DNA of 64,000 bases from the NCBI GenBank assembly GCA_023159155.1, contig JAJNNX010000077.1, positions 62,001 to 126,000 on the forward strand, read 5' to 3'. Origin of the DNA: Ustulina deusta. Its lineage: Eukaryota; Ascomycota; Sordariomycetes; Xylariales; Xylariaceae. Shown one piece after another: positions 60,360 through 64,000 of this stretch (position 1 is its first letter; every line of letters starts with the position of its first letter). A program made the translations under genes and the position numbers. The notes under the pieces were generated by a model. It was not told where the DNA came from and made no database searches. It saw only the letters and a program-made list of their open reading frames with translations.

Positions 60360-61484
60360 TTATCCTCCTCGCGCAGGATCTCGGTCCCGTGAACGTATAC
60401 CCGACCGCAGGATAATGTATCCGAGCGTGCCATCGCAGAGCCACTGCACCTGGCATCCGCCGGAGACGTGATCCCGCGGCAAGGCGTCTGTTGTCCTAGC
60501 CTCGAAGTCGCTCAGCTCAGCTTCCATCTTGTGAAGTTGTAAGAGATTCTCTTCGCCGACCCAGTTATTGATCAGGTTGGCGATCCGTTTGAACCCGCTT
60601 GTATGACCACCGCAATCATCCGGGTGGTATCCGCAAGAGACGAAGAGGTAGCTGTGAATGAGTTCGTGGATGAATGTGGATATGAGCAGGCGCCTGTTGT
60701 ACTTCTTGTTCTTGAGAATCTTTCTTGACAGGAAAATCAGGGTCTCGTAGCCGTGACCATCAGGCGCATCCCTCCACGCCGTGGTCCCGATGAGATCGGT
60801 CGGAAGATCCTCCCAAGTCCAGGTCACTCTCCCCTTTAAGCTTCCCCTGAAGAAAATCTCGTTGGCAGCATAAAATATGCCTTGTAGAGCTTCGTCGTCA
60901 ATCTCAAATTCGGCGCTCAGTGCTTTAGGACTGATGAGACTTTTTAGGATCCTTTCATGTTGAGACAGCCGTCTCCGTCTGCGATAATCTGCCATGTCTG
61001 TTTCAACGAGTCCCGCGGCTGCATCATGGTGAACATTGTCTTTCGTCTCTAGCGGCTGGACTATGGAAGCAGGCTCTTTCTCGTTCCGCACCCGAAGGTC
61101 GAGGCACGGAGTGTCTACCTGTCCTGACACGTTGTCATAGTTGTACTGTTGTACTGAGTCATTATGCGCAAGTTGATCGCATTCGGGTAACCCCAAGTCC
61201 CTTGTCCGCATCGACCGGGTCTCTTTTATGACGAAGAACGCAGGGACTGACTGATGGTCGCAGCGAGTCACGGCGTACTCGTCGGAGTGGGGATAAAATC
61301 GAGGACGCTTCCACTCTCGTAGTATCTGGTAGTCGTCGGTGATGTCGAGGCGATGGACATGGTGAATTTGTCTTTTCCTCGGCACGCGAGGTAGAAGACT
61401 GTCATAAGCTTGAAGTGGGGGAACGACCGAGTCGCTCAAGGAGCGTAACATCTCGGCACCACCCACGTCCCAGCCCGCCATCAT
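60360..61484 (-). CDS. SprT-like zinc metalloprotease
   Basis: An intact 374-residue single-exon gene. The C-terminal half is an SprT-like domain (PF10263): IDDEALQGIFYAANEIFFRG opens it, HELIH (residues 273-277) binds zinc and supplies the catalytic Glu, and GGHTSGFKR (His294) provides the third zinc ligand position. The N-terminal 170 residues are polar and appear unstructured, ending in a run of five Arg (168-172) that could act in DNA binding or nuclear import. Known: Spartan/SPRTN and Wss1-type relatives cut proteins crosslinked to DNA. Many fungi also have uncharacterised short forms like this one. I see no zinc-ribbon or ubiquitin/SUMO-binding motif after the protease core, so its targets are open. 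The start at 61484 is the first ATG of the frame. Confidence 0.88.
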   Translation of the reverse strand: MMAGWDVGGAEMLRSLSDSVVPPLQAYDSLLPRVPRKRQIHHVHRLDITDDYQILREWKRPRFYPHSDEYAVTRCDHQSVPAFFVIKETRSMRTRDLGLPECDQLAHNDSVQQYNYDNVSGQVDTPCLDLRVRNEKEPASIVQPLETKDNVHHDAAAGLVETDMADYRRRRRLSQHERILKSLISPKALSAEFEIDDEALQGIFYAANEIFFRGSLKGRVTWTWEDLPTDLIGTTAWRDAPDGHGYETLIFLSRKILKNKKYNRRLLISTFIHELIHSYLFVSCGYHPDDCGGHTSGFKRIANLINNWVGEENLLQLHKMEAELSDFEARTTDALPRDHVSGGCQVQWLCDGTLGYIILRSGIRSRDRDPARGG

Positions 61485-62219
61485 ACATGCTCCAGGTCGG
61501 TTTTCTCACGATACATAACACCAAATAATGATGTCGTATGAGCAAGTAAGTCTCAATACGTAGGCGGAGAAGGACCACGCAACCGCGTTGGTCGGCAATA
61601 ATGAGTTTCAAATTGTGAGTGCGCACCTGGCTAGAGTGAAGATTCTTGTTCTAGCTGGGCGAAAACTGCGAGGGGATGGCGTGCTGAAGGGAATGGAAAT
61701 TTGGTCTCCCTCGATTTTGGTGGTTGTGGCGGATCCCGGCAGTAGTGTGGTGATTGATAATGAAAGTTAGCCTCACTTCAAAATGCTCGCGTGCTAAAAA
61801 AAGCCAAAAAAGCCAACAAGCGAAAAAGCGGAAAAGCCCACTCCTAAAAGCCACCGAATATAAGCGTGGAATAATAAGAAAAAAAAAGTGTCAAGACATA
61901 ACCGACAGGCAGGATGCATGCAGTCCAGGGCTTCCTGGTCAATGACTCGGCTCGTGAGTCTGCGACGGGCTTTCGTCTAGTCTGGAGTCTGGCGTCCGGA
62001 CTGACCAGCAGCGAGTGGGAGGCGGTAAGCGGAGAGTGTGAGGAGCCAACGCATACAGGTGGAGAAGCAAAACAGGGAGTCGCTATAGTCTGAAGATCAC
62101 GTATATAGATAGTGTGAACAAATGCGGCGGTGAAAGCAGACGGACGCGGCGCAGTGACGAGACAAGAGACGGCCGAGATACAACGATGAGAAAAAGCGCG
62201 ACGATCTCGGCGTGGCGGG

Positions 62220-62806
62220 TACGTGTCTAGGTAGACAGTGGTCTAGGTTAGACAGCTAGGGAGGTCGAGAGAGATAGAGGGGCTGTCCGTGCCTATGTCT
62301 ACTTACCTACCTACATACCCAGATCATAGATGATCAACCACTGATCGGCTACTGTCTAGGTAGTAGTCTACCTATACACATGTACCCATCGGCTACAGCA
62401 GACACTGTATAGGTAGTCGCAATATATCGCACCAGCAGCACACGAGCAGTACTACCTACCTACCTAATTGTGCACCAGCACAACACAGGCCACAGCGAGG
62501 CGAAGCGGAGTGCAACAGTGCTCTGTGTATCTATCTACCTACCTGGGTAGTGTCCGCTACTGTGGCGAATGTTGCGATCGTAGTGTACACCACACTAGAT
62601 ACGATGTAGGTATGGATATACTACTACCTGCCTGTATGTGCGGCTGGATCGCTGTCTGTCTGGGTCGCTGTATAGGCAGGTATAAGAGGTAGTGTATAGA
62701 CCATATGCAGGTGTATGGAGACGGGAGAGATGATACGCCGTTGTGTGTGCCAGCAGGACGAGGCAGTCACTCACTGTTGAAGCATTGAGGGACAGCGCTG
62801 GCAGTG

Positions 62807-62838
<32 letters not shown>

Positions 62839-63640
62839 GCCCGTCTGTCTGTGGTGGTGTGTCGACGGCCATCGCCAGGTTGCTCACCTGCGGCGTAACA
62901 TCATTTCCCGTTTCGTCTTGTCCGACTGTGAGTCTCACGATACCTACTCGGCTTGCCGGTGTCGTCCAATGTAACGGCCATTGATTCCTCCGCCGATGCC
63001 AGGGTGTGCCTGTCTCTCTTTTCTCTCTGTCTCTCTGTCGATGTGGGTGCTGACGGCTTATGATGTACGTACCTGCGTTTGCTCTCGACATACCATTTGA
63101 AATACCGGGTAGATGTTTGGTGCATCAACATCTTGTGTATGGCTTTGATAATTGCATCTACGGGATTCTGATGGAAATTGGTGCCGAAGCCAAGAACCTT
63201 GGTGGCCCACATTAAGATGAGTGGTCCGGGTTAGCATAGGTAGCAAGTGTACCTACGCGAGGTGTAAATAACTGTGTTGATCTCGCAAAATGATTTTTAC
63301 AATTTCCCGCGAGAACGGCAACTTTAGTGTAATGTAGGTGAGGAGCTTGAGCGAGTGCTTAGTCTAGGCTGATCACGCTACCTAAGGTACATTACTGTAC
63401 TACCTTACCTACAGCATCGCATCAGCATGGCTCCGCCGGCCGTGGCGCATCCAAGTACCTAGGTAGCGTGCTGTCGATACACCAGTGTAGACTAGCGTGC
63501 CTGGACGGGAGCTTCCAGTGAGCAGGCGGACGGCTTGTCGCGTAGACTCCATAATTAGCCCCCAATTATCGCGCGACTCTAGGTAGACTGACTACCTACC
63601 TACCTAGGTAGTTTTGGCGTCTTCTTTGTCAGGCTACCTA
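62220..63640. repeat. Cluster of palindromic CCTAGG / TACCTAGGTA-type motifs
   Basis: Clear copies include GTGTCTAGGTAGAC (62222), CTACTTACCTACCTACATAC (near 62300), ACTACCTACCTACC (near 62450), CTACCTACCTGGGTAG (62533), AAGTACCTAGGTAG (63452) and ACTACCTACCTACCTAGG (near 63590). Motifs of this type are common in intergenic DNA of several filamentous ascomycetes. Their role is unknown. Confidence 0.75.
62806..62842. repeat. CTGT then CT microsatellite
   Basis: About six CTGT units are followed by CTCTCTCTCT. A second, looser CT-rich tract lies at 63010-63040. Confidence 0.9.
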
Positions 63641-64000
63641 TGTTTTGCTGAGGGACGGCAAGTCCTGATTGGTCGCCTCATCTTCTGTGATTGGTGACAC
63701 ATCTTGTCCAACTGTCTGCTGAGGCTGGTTCATACAATATCAACCCCTGTGCGAAACCTGTGGTCGTGGCTCGTGTGTGGTACCAACAAGCCAGCTTATC
63801 GATTTTTCCCTCACACCGCAAGCGACTTGTCTGGATCCGCCAAATACACTACCTACACAGGAATGAGGTCCGAGCAAGAGGATTGGTTCGCCGACTGCCA
63901 ACTCTTGCTGACCTAGGTATTACTAGGTACCCATTATCACTGCTCCTATTGCTGTTTTGTCTGACGTGCTGCATTCCGCCTTGACTTGTTCTTTGACAGC

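Larger units (their letters stand above)
61485..64000. other. Gene-poor region rich in CCTAGGTA and simple repeats
   Basis: No coding frame with a recognisable domain occurs. The stretch 62220-63640 carries many copies of CTACCTACC and CCTAGGTA-type motifs, and 62806-62842 a CTGT/CT repeat. The frames at 63691-63984 on the plus strand overlap one another and are not supported. Confidence 0.5.

Overview
This window looks like an accessory, repeat-dominated compartment of a filamentous ascomycete (Pezizomycotina). The evidence is short spliceosomal introns of about 40-90 bp with GTRNGT-type donors and CTAAC/CTAAT-like branch sites, gene families confined to or greatly expanded in these fungi, and two very AT-rich blocks with the pattern left by repeat-induced point mutation (RIP; C to T and G to A). 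The families include NACHT_N-NACHT-ankyrin NLR, TPR-CHAT, fungal caspase-like, HET, DUF6594, acyltransferase-3 and SprT-like proteins. I cannot name the species. A Sordariomycete is my guess from the families and from the many TACCTAGGTA-type motifs at the right end.

Layout. 1-5530: RIP-degraded repeat block with pieces of an LTR retrotransposon family. 5530-22540: mixed-composition island. It holds a multi-exon NLR (6893-10386) that appears to carry a frameshift, a long stretch of poorly coding DNA (10387-18091), a multi-exon membrane-protein gene recovered by splicing (18092-19760), and a TPR relic of a TPR-CHAT gene on the minus strand (20113-21780). 22540-48330: second RIP block of about 25.8 kb. 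It contains an LTR element on the minus strand with a 5-bp target duplication (31372-37016), a second on the plus strand (38414-43539), a truncated third copy ending at 27071, and a 400-bp 9-mer minisatellite. 48336-52446: minus-strand relics of HET, caspase-like and CHAT genes with C-to-T or G-to-A type nonsense codons, interrupted by a plus-strand DUF6594 gene. 52676-54454: intact acyltransferase-3 membrane protein. 57068-57801: caspase-like gene. 60360-61484: intact SprT-like metalloprotease. 61485-64000: gene-poor, rich in CCTAGGTA and CTGT repeats.

How it fits together. NLR (NACHT), CHAT, caspase-like and HET domains all belong to fungal non-self recognition and regulated cell death families. 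Here they lie close together, mostly as decaying copies, beside heavily RIPed transposons. The most informative observation is a direct repeat at the two edges of the large AT block (about 22537-22930 and 48098-48425). Each copy is mutated only on the side facing the block. This suggests that RIP spread across the edge and that the HET, caspase-like and CHAT copies were probably damaged in the same way. The intact genes (acyltransferase, SprT-like) lie further from the edge.
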